Positions 33,255-43,500 of a DNA stretch of 64,000 bases are shown piece after piece. This stretch comes from Parabacteroides timonensis (GTDB taxonomy: Bacteria > Bacteroidota > Bacteroidia > Bacteroidales > Tannerellaceae). The stretch spans positions 3,017,804 to 3,081,803 of the forward strand of contig NZ_LT669941.1 of NCBI RefSeq assembly GCF_900128505.1, given 5' to 3'. The notes under the pieces are model-generated. The model searched no databases, was not told the origin of the DNA, and saw only the letters and a program-made list of their open reading frames with translations. A program made the translations under genes and the position numbers. Each line of letters opens with the position of its first letter. Within the stretch, counting starts at the first letter, position 1.

Positions 33255-36200
33255 TTATTTCACGATCGCCTTAACTGCTTTTTCACCTTCCACACTAACG
33301 ATTACAACACCCTGAGGTACAGGAATTGTTGCATTGTCGGATGTGATAGTTTGGTTTACAAGCGGCTGGCCTAATACATTGGTAACAGCTATAACTTTAC
33401 CTGATGCATTACGAACGATGATCGAACCGTTACCGGCAACGACACTGATACTTGAGGTTGAAACTTCATCGTTAGAAGTTGCATAATCCTCTGTATCTTC
33501 CAGGTTGAAGATCTGAGACTGGTTGATCAGTTCCTTCATCTTATCCTTATCGTCCACATGGTTACCGTTGTCTACTTCATATTCAGCCAATACAGGTACA
33601 CCGTTATGGATTTTCACCCATGCGCCCTTGAACGAAGCAATACTCGATACGCCTTCCTTGTTGGATTCCAGTAAGAAGTCCTTATGAGCGTCGTCTGTGT
33701 AACGCAGAGAGAATGCATAGTTCTTATGTAAGCCGTCTACCGGTTTCTTTTCAAAAATAGCTTCATTGTACAGGTCGCGAGGATCAAGAACACCGTCCTT
33801 ATTCTTCAGGTCTGCCAACTTTCTGCCCCCTTTCAGGATATACAGATATTCGCCATCTGCATCTACCTGATGAACACCTTCAACGAAACCAAGACGAGTG
33901 TAAGACTGCCATTTGTAAACGTCAGGATTGTTCAACATGTTAGTGCTACCTTTCACCGAGTCAGTCAGGTTAATCAGGAAGCTACCAGCCAGGTAACCGT
34001 TGTAATCACCTTCATGTTCGCAACCCGGATTGTAACCGTGGGTGTTACACCACTTACCGTCTTTCACGGAGTCCGGACGAAGAACGAACAGGTACTGAGG
34101 CATACGATCTGTCGATTTCGTTACATAGTCAGCATAGATAGCCGTATTGCTTTCTTTACCGATCGGATGGATCTTTTCAGCTGTCATACCCAGGTAACCG
34201 AAGTCTTTCACTACCTGTGGAGCCAAGCTCTGGTTGTTAGAGTCTTCGAACAGTAATTCCTGACCTATACCTCTTGCACGGAAGATATTGATATGCTTAC
34301 CTACTTCACCCAGATCCATATATAACGGACGATCGTCGGTGATCACTGCAAATGCAGAAGAGCGATCTTCAGCGTTCTGATCCAATCGGGTAATACTTAA
34401 CTTACCGATACCGTCTACACAATGTGCTTGTCTCCAACCGTTGTATGCATGAGAATATCTCGGAATGAAGCAATCGCAACAATCGTCGCATTCTTCATCA
34501 CAATTGTCTTCGTAATCTCCGCCGTCCCAAACAAATACATTAGGAGCTGGAGGATTAGGTGACGGACACTCTTCACATTCATTCTTATAATCTTCATAGA
34601 TATCGATCAGGATATAGCACTTTTCATCGTCTTTACGTTGGTCGGCCTTCAAATAGAATACACCCATCTTACCTTTACCTGCTTTAATATCATCCAGGCT
34701 CATCGGCTGATAGTAAGCAGTCTTACCGAATTCTTCAACTAAAGCTATATACATCTTATCGTTATCGATCAGGTTTTTATCACTTACTTTCAGCATATAA
34801 GCAGTACGTGACAGTTGCGGTAAACCAGCAACACCTTCGCCAAAACCATATTTATAGTCTATAGCCTTGAAGCACTCAGGAGCTAATTCCAGTTCGTAGG
34901 TAGTAGACTGGCTTTCCACCGGCATAAAGGTATTATTTACTACATTCAGATATAAGTTTCCGTTGGCAAACAAGTTATAGTTCAGGCGATACTTAGTATA
35001 CAGCAATGTTTCCGGATCCAGATGTTTATATCCGTGATATTCACTGGTCAAAGCCTCCTGATCGGTTACCGAAGTAAAGTTATATGTATGTCGATTATCC
35101 AGCTGCCAACTACATCCGTAACTACATGAGTTATCTTCAAATCCCCAATAATTATCATCTATAAAGAAGTTGTTGCCCTCTTCATCTTTATATAGTTGTC
35201 CTTCAAATACCGGAACTGCATCTTCACAGATATACCAATCCGCACTACGCTCCGCCATAAAATATTCTGAATAGTTATATGCATATTCACGATTGTAAAT
35301 AGCGACAGTCGATCTGTCACCACAACCGGTTTGCTTAACAACCCACATCGTAGCAGGCATATCATCATAATTCTGATCATCTTCCGGTGCATCAAACAGC
35401 AAACGTCCCTGCAAGTTAGCAACAACATTTTTTCCATTATGTACGCCTTTGATGAAATACAAACCTTCTTTTAAAGTTGTCCGTGTCAGATAATTGAAAT
35501 CACGATTCTTAAAGAAGAAACGAGTTTGCAGAGAACCCGGAAGTCCGATACCGCCATCTACTTCCGTATTTTTAGCAGTAAGAACTGAAGTACCGTCAGT
35601 CAAATAAGCCAAACGCAACGCAACCTGCCCATAGTCATCATTATGCTCCGGAGCATTAACTCCATCTGCCGCCCATATAGCAGCCATATCGTTGTTCGTC
35701 GAGTTGAAAGCATACTGGGCATTCTTCCACTGTCCGCTCGCAGGATCTTTCGATAGAGCATTCAATGGCTCAATAACCAAGCTGTCCTGTGAAGGGAAAT
35801 AAGTGAATTTAAAAATAGAACGTGCAATCCAGGCTCTTTCTGTAAGTCCGGGAATATCTTGCGGCATATTGGATGCATTCAAGCCCAAGTCACCCTCCAT
35901 TAATTCCAGTTTCAGTTCTTTACTGCTGTTTTCATAGAACTCTGTTCCTACATATAGAGTTTTATATGAATCATAGTCTCCCATTTCATCTCTTTCAGAT
36001 GGGACCTCCAGCTTCACATAATCCTGTATTTCCCAATGACCAAGTCCTAATAAAGGATCTTCATCATCCATATCCGGAAGATAAGAGAAATCGATTTCTT
36101 TGGCAACAAACTGATTCTCCAGGAACGGACTTGCCTTAGTAGGAACCACAGAAGAGGCAAACTCCAAATTAGTACCTGCAGGCAGACCACCCAGATAAGA

Positions 36201-36947
36201 TTGATGAACATACTGGAAATCAACCATTTGATTAATATCCCTAGGATTTAGCTTGATAGATCCGGCAAGAATAGGTTTTACTTTGACAATATCGTTAATA
36301 ATACTGTTCATCTGATCGCCTGCCTCTTCCTTTGAATATTTCATCGCCAGAATTTCTTCATTATACTGACTCATTTGTTTCAAAACAACAACTGAATCCC
36401 GCTCTCCAAAGTAAGAATAGATCGGAGCGTAATTAAAATCAGAGTTCTGCTTATCCGTCGAATACCATGTCCAGTTTTGGATACATCCACCGATATAAGA
36501 GGCCAAATCATGTCCATAATAATTATCAATAGCTTCCTGAGTGAAAGCATTTACATGACCGTATTCTAATTCCATATTTGTTTCTTTGTTCACAAATACG
36601 AAATTTTTGCCGCTATGGCCGTCATCTACAGCCTTTATAGACCACAAAGAATAATTAATCGGAGCCGAACCCGGATCTACCAATTTTAGAATCAACCCGC
36701 CCCCCTTATATTGAGAAGCATTCACATAGCGATACTGCACAAGCAGTTTGCCGTCTTCATTCACTAATTGATACCATTTTCCCTTTTCAAAATGGTTTAC
36801 AGTATTATCAACCTCATCACTACTCATAGTTTCAGTAGGGCGGAACGTAATATTATGCCCGCCGTAATTGACCTGAGAAAATGCAGAGAATGTAATACTG
36901 GATGCCAACATAAAGCCGGCAATTAACGAAGTAACTGTTTTACTCAT
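33255..36947 (-). CDS. Giant DUF6383-type secreted protein
   Basis: The ATG at 36947 (MSKTVTSLIAGFMLASSITF) is preferred to a TTG nine bases upstream; it gives 1230 aa with a signal peptide. The long middle is rich in Asp/Asn/Tyr and beta-like. About residues 788-828 hold an unusual Cys/acid cluster (NECEECPSPN, then CDEECDDCCDC). The last 80 residues ('SSISVVAGNGSIIVRNASGK', 'VPQGVVIVSVEGEKAVKAIVK') match the DUF6383 C-terminus of Parabacteroides surface proteins and recall type IX sorting domains. The ligand is unknown. It is monocistronic, with promoter box TATCTTTG at the complement of 37073-37080 and a solitary AGTTC-N5-GAACT site further upstream. Confidence 0.82.
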   Translation of the reverse strand: MSKTVTSLIAGFMLASSITFSAFSQVNYGGHNITFRPTETMSSDEVDNTVNHFEKGKWYQLVNEDGKLLVQYRYVNASQYKGGGLILKLVDPGSAPINYSLWSIKAVDDGHSGKNFVFVNKETNMELEYGHVNAFTQEAIDNYYGHDLASYIGGCIQNWTWYSTDKQNSDFNYAPIYSYFGERDSVVVLKQMSQYNEEILAMKYSKEEAGDQMNSIINDIVKVKPILAGSIKLNPRDINQMVDFQYVHQSYLGGLPAGTNLEFASSVVPTKASPFLENQFVAKEIDFSYLPDMDDEDPLLGLGHWEIQDYVKLEVPSERDEMGDYDSYKTLYVGTEFYENSSKELKLELMEGDLGLNASNMPQDIPGLTERAWIARSIFKFTYFPSQDSLVIEPLNALSKDPASGQWKNAQYAFNSTNNDMAAIWAADGVNAPEHNDDYGQVALRLAYLTDGTSVLTAKNTEVDGGIGLPGSLQTRFFFKNRDFNYLTRTTLKEGLYFIKGVHNGKNVVANLQGRLLFDAPEDDQNYDDMPATMWVVKQTGCGDRSTVAIYNREYAYNYSEYFMAERSADWYICEDAVPVFEGQLYKDEEGNNFFIDDNYWGFEDNSCSYGCSWQLDNRHTYNFTSVTDQEALTSEYHGYKHLDPETLLYTKYRLNYNLFANGNLYLNVVNNTFMPVESQSTTYELELAPECFKAIDYKYGFGEGVAGLPQLSRTAYMLKVSDKNLIDNDKMYIALVEEFGKTAYYQPMSLDDIKAGKGKMGVFYLKADQRKDDEKCYILIDIYEDYKNECEECPSPNPPAPNVFVWDGGDYEDNCDEECDDCCDCFIPRYSHAYNGWRQAHCVDGIGKLSITRLDQNAEDRSSAFAVITDDRPLYMDLGEVGKHINIFRARGIGQELLFEDSNNQSLAPQVVKDFGYLGMTAEKIHPIGKESNTAIYADYVTKSTDRMPQYLFVLRPDSVKDGKWCNTHGYNPGCEHEGDYNGYLAGSFLINLTDSVKGSTNMLNNPDVYKWQSYTRLGFVEGVHQVDADGEYLYILKGGRKLADLKNKDGVLDPRDLYNEAIFEKKPVDGLHKNYAFSLRYTDDAHKDFLLESNKEGVSSIASFKGAWVKIHNGVPVLAEYEVDNGNHVDDKDKMKELINQSQIFNLEDTEDYATSNDEVSTSSISVVAGNGSIIVRNASGKVIAVTNVLGQPLVNQTITSDNATIPVPQGVVIVSVEGEKAVKAIVK

Positions 36948-37072
36948 AAATAACAATTTAAGTAATACTAAAATAAAGTTCTATATAAATTCTGTTTCTA
37001 CTCTTCAACTTATCATCCGGATAAATCATTTATCCGAAGGTGGTTATAGCCATTTTTCTTTTGGTACGGGAA

Positions 37073-37080
37073 CAAAGATA
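37073..37080 (-). promoter_or_regulatory. Promoter -7 box of the giant DUF6383-type gene
   Basis: The complement reads TATCTTTG, about 126 bases before the start codon, leaving a long leader. Confidence 0.55.
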
Positions 37081-37207
37081 TAAATAACAATTTAATAGCA
37101 ATTCTGTTTTTACTATTATTAAACCATTAGGGTAGTTATTTTATCAAAGTTAGTGAAATTCACTACGAAATCATCTTTTTAACTCTTCAAAAAAACACCA
37201 CCTAACA

Positions 37208-37226
37208 ACGTAGTTCTCAAAGAACT
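37208..37226. promoter_or_regulatory. Solitary recombination-site-like motif
   Basis: ACGTAGTTCTCAAAGAACT has the same plan (ACGT beside AGTTC-N5-GAACT) as the perfect inverted repeats at 27245 and 27394. Confidence 0.45.
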
Positions 37227-37327
37227 AATTAACAAAATGTCAGTTTATAATAATAGTTCCCTAAAAACATCGCTTTACTAAAACACAGACATCTTTACTA
37301 ACAATAGTTATTTCTCCCAAACAAAAA

Positions 37328-37358
37328 GGGCCATCGGAAAATACATTCCGACAGCCCC
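37328..37358 (-). terminator. Terminator of the SusC/SusD/GH109-like operon
   Basis: On the minus strand GGGCTGTCGGAA pairs with TTCCGATGGCCC. TTTTTG follows. Confidence 0.8.
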
Positions 37359-37379
37359 ATTATCACATTTGTGTCCGTG

Positions 37380-38759
37380 TTATTTTGCAAACTGCAATCC
37401 CTGCAACTTATTCCATGCACCACGGGTAAAATCCGGTATCTCCACAGGAGCACCTCCGTTGTTCACTGAAATCTCCGTCAGTTCCGTCAGGCAAGACCAC
37501 TCGGCCGCATCATATACATCCTGATCCAAGGGTAGCCCTTTTTGCAGGCAGTAAACAAGACGGTAGTCCATGATAAAGTCCATACCTCCATGACCTCCTA
37601 CTTTTCTGGCTTTCTCACCCACCTCTTTGGTTATAGGATGTTCGTACAAAGCCATGATAGAATCCATTTGCACTTTGTTCAGAAACTCATGCGCATTCGG
37701 TTCCAACGCTATTCCTTCCACCGGATATTTCTGAGCAAAACCTTTGGTTCCGCTTACCACATGTTTACGGTCGTACGGACGCGGACTGGTTACATCATGC
37801 TGGATCAGAATCGTTTTCCCTTTCTCCGTCTGGATCAGGGTTGTATTCATATCACCCAGTTTATACGTCTGCTTCGCTTCCTTGGAGTCTTTTCCAAAAG
37901 TATTCTTCGCATATTCAGTCATCCCGACCTCTTTCGTCGACATGGATACCAGATAATTCATCTTATCTCCCCGGTGAATATTCAATATCTGGCAGATCGG
38001 ACCTAAACCATGAGTAGGATATGGGTTACCGGTATGTTCTTCATTATATTTCAAACGCCACATACCCTGATAACCACCTTTCTCACTCGGATAGAAATTA
38101 AGTGAACGCAGGTCGTGGATATATGCACCTTCTCCATGAATAACTTCACCGAATACTCCCTGCTGGGCCATATTCAATGTGGCCATTTCAAAGAAATCGT
38201 AACAACAGTTCTCCAGCATCATACAGTGGCGACGAGTCTTTTCCGCCGTATTCACCAACTGCCAGCATTCATCGATCGACATAGCTGCCGGAACTTCCAC
38301 CGCTACATGTTTCCCATGTTCCATTGCATAGACCGCCATCGGTGTATGATTCAACCAGTCTGTACAGATATAGACTAGGTCGATATCATCCCGTTCGCAA
38401 ATCTTTTTCCAATCCTCTTGTCCGGTGTACTCATCAGCAGCCGGAAGATGTTTACCGGCCAAGGTTTCCTGTGCACTTTTCACATAATCGGCATTCAGGT
38501 CACAAAGAGCTTTCACTTCCACTCCGTCCAGGAAAGTGTAGCGGTAAACCGCACCGCTTCCACGCATTCCTAAACCGATAAATGCAACACGCACGGTCGG
38601 GATAGGATCGGTAGCCAGTTCCAATACATCTGTCTGACCGGCCGGACGCTCCGGAACCGGCATGGAAATCATTTTTACCTGCTCATTTACGGTTGGTTTA
38701 TTACAGGTACATCCGGTAATAAGGGCCAACACTAACATAAAAAAAAGAGTCTTTTTCAT
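37380..38759 (-). CDS. Gfo/Idh/MocA-family lipoprotein, probably GH109-type alpha-N-acetylgalactosaminidase
   Basis: The 459-aa product has a lipoprotein signal (MKKTLFFMLVLALITGC) and a Rossmann NAD-binding start 'RVAFIGLGMRGSGAVYRY'. 'EHGKHVAVEVPAAMSIDECW' follows, then a C-terminal domain with 'YPTHGLGPICQILNIHRGD'. This arrangement, with the secreted lipoprotein form, matches GH109 enzymes, which cleave GalNAc using tightly bound NAD. A simple sugar dehydrogenase is the alternative. It follows the SusD gene by 20 bp in the same operon and supports host O-glycan (GalNAc-containing) substrates for this locus. Confidence 0.78.
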   Translation of the reverse strand: MKKTLFFMLVLALITGCTCNKPTVNEQVKMISMPVPERPAGQTDVLELATDPIPTVRVAFIGLGMRGSGAVYRYTFLDGVEVKALCDLNADYVKSAQETLAGKHLPAADEYTGQEDWKKICERDDIDLVYICTDWLNHTPMAVYAMEHGKHVAVEVPAAMSIDECWQLVNTAEKTRRHCMMLENCCYDFFEMATLNMAQQGVFGEVIHGEGAYIHDLRSLNFYPSEKGGYQGMWRLKYNEEHTGNPYPTHGLGPICQILNIHRGDKMNYLVSMSTKEVGMTEYAKNTFGKDSKEAKQTYKLGDMNTTLIQTEKGKTILIQHDVTSPRPYDRKHVVSGTKGFAQKYPVEGIALEPNAHEFLNKVQMDSIMALYEHPITKEVGEKARKVGGHGGMDFIMDYRLVYCLQKGLPLDQDVYDAAEWSCLTELTEISVNNGGAPVEIPDFTRGAWNKLQGLQFAK

Positions 38760-38779
38760 TGTACTTTAAATCTATAATA

Positions 38780-40540
38780 TTAATACCCAGGATTCTGATC
38801 GTTTTTCAGAAGCGGATTCAAGTCCATTGCATTTTGAGGTATAGGCATCAAAAGGATGCGATCATTCCATTTCTTTTCGATTACCTTATATCCATTCGGA
38901 GCATAGGTTGTAGTATTCATTATTTTCTGGCAATAGACAGAACCGTAACGACGGATATCATCGAAACGATGTCCCTCACCGGCCAGCTCTATACGGCGCT
39001 CGTTGCGTACAAAATCCAGAGCAGCCTCTTTCGATGGCATTGAAGTCGGCACTGACGGCATACCGCAACGATCACGCAGATCATTCAAAGCAATCTGAAC
39101 ATCATTGTCCCAACCCACATTCATTACGTGTGCTTCTGCAAAAGTCAGCAATACTTCGGCATAACGGATTACCGGATAGTCATCGGCACTGGTCCAATCC
39201 GAATAAGGAGTCAATGCAACCATCTTACGATAGCTGTAACCTGTCCACGACTCGTTACCATCCAGACCGGCCACTTCCGGTTTCCAACGATAATAGAATG
39301 TACCTCCAGCAAAGTCTGTCTCATGCCATCCCTTGAACGGGAACAGGATAGAAGCATACAAACGGCTGTCACGGTTACGGAATTCGTCCATATAAGCATA
39401 TTTCTTCAAATCCATTTCAGGAACTCTTTTTATATAGCTAGCCTGATCCAGGTCCGCTACTTCAGCCGTGATCTCTTCAAAATTCTTTTTGCGGGTATCC
39501 ACCGAAATCAAAGGACGTACTGTTTTACCGTCGATGTCCCAATAAGCATCCACCAGGTCCTGCATCGGTTCGTAAGACGAATATCCCGATCCCATTTGGC
39601 TCGGACGGATATAGGTATAACGGGCCCAGTCGTAGTTATTATCATCAGCCATGTACTCGCGGGTCAGGATATACTCGGGATTCGAAGGCGATGCATTGCT
39701 ACCCTGCCATAACGTTTCATAGCTAAACAAACCTTTTGCAAATTTATCCTTATCGATACCCTTGCTTTCGAAATCGATAAACTGTACCAGTTCATCAGCT
39801 TCTTTCTTTTGCGCATCATTCAAAGCCGTTACGCGGAACAAAGAATGATGTCCTTCACTTATCACAGTCTTGGCAGATGCTTCAGCCTCCGCATAATTAC
39901 CGAAATACAATGCAGCACGGGCACGCATAGCCAAAGCAGCGGCACGAGTGATACGTCCGGTTTCCTGCAGATAACCGCCATTATATTTGTCCGGCAAAAC
40001 AGTTGCTATCTCAGCCAGTTCATCCAGGATGAAAGCCTGCACTTTATCGACCGGATCACGGGGTACGTTCGGTGCATCATATTCCATAACCGTAGTCACC
40101 AAAGGTACTTTACCAAACTTGGTTGTCAGGTCCAGATAACTCTGAGCACGGATAAAACGAGCTTCCGCCTTCATTCTTTCTTTCAGCGTTTCATCCATAT
40201 CACAGGTACCCACTTTTTCCAGAAAGTTATTCACGATACGAATGGTTCCGAAGCTATATCCACGATCTTCCGCCGTACTCAGTTCGCTTTGCTGGATAGA
40301 TTCATACGGCCCTTCCCAGGGTTTATGGCTATGAGCATTATCCGTACACATCTCGTCCCAGATATCGAATCCAGGTGTTTGTGCATAACAGGCATTCAAT
40401 CCGTACCATGCATCTTTTTCTGTATTCCAGAAACTTTCTACTGAGATATCTGAAGGAGGTACCACATCCAGATCACAGGCTGTAAAAGAGACAGTCAATA
40501 AACCGAGAACTGTCCATTTCTTTATATTTAGATTTACCAT
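38780..40540 (-). CDS. SusD/RagB-family glycan-binding lipoprotein (locus 1)
   Basis: The 586-aa product has a lipoprotein signal with Cys in 'TVSFTACDLD'. It follows the SusD pattern: 'SFWNTEKDAWYGLNACYA', TPR-like helices with 'EARFIRAQSYLDLTTKFGKVPLVT', 'VIRYAEVLLTFAEAHV', and the C-terminal 'RNERRIELAGEGHRFDDIRRYG' plus 'ILLMPIPQNAMDLNPLLKNDQNPGY'. It acts on the cell surface as the lid of the SusC channel. It lies 32 bp after the SusC gene. The sigma/anti-sigma pair upstream suggests glycan-induced expression. Confidence 0.93.
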   Translation of the reverse strand: MVNLNIKKWTVLGLLTVSFTACDLDVVPPSDISVESFWNTEKDAWYGLNACYAQTPGFDIWDEMCTDNAHSHKPWEGPYESIQQSELSTAEDRGYSFGTIRIVNNFLEKVGTCDMDETLKERMKAEARFIRAQSYLDLTTKFGKVPLVTTVMEYDAPNVPRDPVDKVQAFILDELAEIATVLPDKYNGGYLQETGRITRAAALAMRARAALYFGNYAEAEASAKTVISEGHHSLFRVTALNDAQKKEADELVQFIDFESKGIDKDKFAKGLFSYETLWQGSNASPSNPEYILTREYMADDNNYDWARYTYIRPSQMGSGYSSYEPMQDLVDAYWDIDGKTVRPLISVDTRKKNFEEITAEVADLDQASYIKRVPEMDLKKYAYMDEFRNRDSRLYASILFPFKGWHETDFAGGTFYYRWKPEVAGLDGNESWTGYSYRKMVALTPYSDWTSADDYPVIRYAEVLLTFAEAHVMNVGWDNDVQIALNDLRDRCGMPSVPTSMPSKEAALDFVRNERRIELAGEGHRFDDIRRYGSVYCQKIMNTTTYAPNGYKVIEKKWNDRILLMPIPQNAMDLNPLLKNDQNPGY

Positions 40541-40572
40541 TACTCTTACTTAATTAAATGTTATTAAATCAA

Positions 40573-43500
40573 TTAGAAGGACACATTCACACCAAATGCA
40601 ACCGATTTGGTTCCCAGTGAACCGATACCGCGACCGGAAGAAGCTTCCGGGTCAAAGTCTTTCATCGTATGATCCGCACGCAGTGTGAATAAGTTCTCAC
40701 CGGTCAGGAAGAATTTCAAAGAAGACATTCCCCATTTCGAAACTAAGTTAGAAGGAACACGGTATCCCAGTGAGATTGTCTTAATACGGAAATAGTCCGC
40801 ATCAAACAACTGATAGTCTGAGAAGTATTGATTATAATCATCCAGGCTATGACCTCCATAGATACGCGGATAGACAGCATGAGGATTCGGATTTTCCTGT
40901 GTCCATCTTCCCAGGTGGAATTTACGCGGGTTAGAGTTCAACATAAAGGCAGAAACCTGTTCAGACTCGAAAGCAGCCTGGGTACCGGAAACACCCTGTC
41001 CGAATAAAGAAAATTCGAAGTTCTTATATTGTAGATTCAGATTGATCCCATAAGTAAAATTGGGTACGTCTTTTCCTATGATCGTACGGTCTTCACCATT
41101 GATAGCGCTACCCCATTCCAGGCCTTCACGCTGCGGTACGTATTTGATATCACCGGCTCTCGGAGTACGTCCGTACGTATAATAATGTCCGGCATCGATT
41201 TCTTCCTGGGTATACAGTCCATCTGTTTTCAAGCCATAGAATGAACCGATCGACTCACCTTTACGCAGGATATATCGGATCTTATCGCCACCATTACTAA
41301 TAATATCGTCCGACTCACCCATATCCATAATCTCATTATTATTAGTAGCAATATTTGCACTTACCTGATAAGAGAACTCTCCTAATATTTTACGATGAGT
41401 CAAAGCCAGTTCAAAACCACGGTTGCGCACCTTGGCTATATTCTGCGACGGATTAGATGCAATACCGGTTTCCAGAGGAACGTTATAGCTCAAAAGGATA
41501 TCGCTGGTGTTTTTGATGTAATAATCGGCTGTTACACTGAACAAACCATTGAATATATCAAAGTCTACTCCGATATCGGTCAGTGCAACTGTTTCCCAAC
41601 CCAGCTTTTCATTTGCCGGTTTCGATTCCAGTACACCTTTTATAGCTTCGTTATCAAAGTTATAATCCGCACCATTGTTATACAGCTGGAAATAATCGTA
41701 GTTTCCCACATTATTAATATTACCCAATGTACCCCATGATGCACGTACTTTCAAATTATCGACCCATTTCACATCGCTCATGAAACTTTCCTGATTGATA
41801 CGCCATCCCGCAGAGAATGAAGGGAAGATACCCCAACGATTATTTTTATAGAAACGGGAAGAAGCATCCGCACGCAGATTCGCTTCAAACAAATAGCGGT
41901 CATTAAAGCTATAATTCAAACGACCGAAATAAGAAAGGATCTTATATTCACGCAACGGATCGCCGTAAGAATTTACATCCGGCTGATCTTTACTTACTTC
42001 CGAACCTGTTGTGATATCTTTCAGGTCGTCTGTTACAAAGTTCTTATATTTTGAATAAAGGCGTTCGTAATTATAATGTTCGTAAGAAGTACCGGCCAAA
42101 ACTCCGATACTATGTACTTTGTTCGTCCAATCGTAACGGGCAGTCAACGTATACATCTGGCGGTTCTCACTCTGCCAGAGCATATTCATTTCATTTGTAT
42201 ATACTCCGGTTCCCGGGATTTCGGCACCGGTCTCAAAGTTCTTCACATTTTCCTGTAAAGCTGTATAATTCTTTGATTTCGACTCCCAGCTTTTGAATGC
42301 ACCCTGTCCGGAAATAACCAACCCTTCGATCGGCTTCAGGTCAAAACCAAGGTCGATCATTGTGTTGTCGGTCTTACCGTTCGACCAGTTGTTCTTACTC
42401 AAGGCACGTAGCGGGTTACCATTCATAAACGATTGCGTTGCAGATTTACCGCCGGCAATAGATCCCCATTCCCCGTTGGACTGTTGTGCAACCATCGTAG
42501 AAGGAACCATCAGGAAATTACCGATAGAAGCGACACCATGCTCTGTTTTATTCGTGCTGCGGATAAACTTCACACCAGTCTTCAATGTCAGCCATTTCGT
42601 TACATCGGCAGCCACATTGGCATCCAGGTTATAGCGTTGAGAGCTCTGTCCGGGCATGAATTTATCGTCATACAGATAACCCAGGCCGGAGAAGAAACGA
42701 ACCTTGTCGCTACCCCCGCTAAAGTTTAACGAATGTTGCGTTGTTACCACCGGATTGTCCAGTACCAGGTCTGCCCATTTTGTATTCGGGTAGTAATCAG
42801 GTCTTGAACCATCCTTGAACCAAGCGATCTCATCGTTCGAATAAGCAGCATTTTTACCGTTTGCCGCATCACGGTTGTAGAAAGCTTCGTTCAGCAACTC
42901 TGCATAATCCCATGAGTCGAGCACATCCGGCAGATAAGTCGGCATCTTCAATCCCACATAACCACTGTAAGAAACATTCATTTTCTCTTTCTTACCTGTC
43001 TTGGTCGTTACCAATACAACACCATAAGCGGCACGTGAACCGTAGATAGCAGAAGAAGCGGCATCTTTCAGGAAAGAGATCGATTCGATACTGTTCGGAT
43101 CGAGATTCGAGAACAGATCGGCATCAGCAATAGCCCCGTCGATCACATATAAAGGAGAAGATGTTCCCAGGTTTCCGCGTCCACGGAAGTTTATGGAAGG
43201 AGTTTGTCCCGGACGGGATATAACAGTTACACCGGGTACAGTACCCTGAACAGCTGCCAGTACATTTGTCTGTACGCGATCTTTGATATCTTCTGAACTG
43301 ATAGCAGCAACCGCCCCTGTCAGGTTTACCTTCTTCTGGGTACCATAACCGACCACCACTACTTCATCCAGAAGCTCGGAGTCTTCTTCAAGTATTACAT
43401 TCAAGGAGGTCTGTCCTTCTTTCAAGGTTATTTTCTTCGTCGCATACCCTATATAAGAGATAAGCACGTGCTTATCTCTTCCTGACATTGTCAGGACAAA

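Larger units (their letters stand above)
36948..37379. other. Intergenic region upstream of the giant DUF6383-type gene
   Basis: This AT-rich stretch has minus-strand boxes TATCTTTG (complement of 37073-37080) and TAACTTTG (about 37145-37152), a solitary ACGTAGTTCTCAAAGAACT site (37208-37226), and a terminator (37328-37358). I found no inverted partner for the solitary site. Confidence 0.6.
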
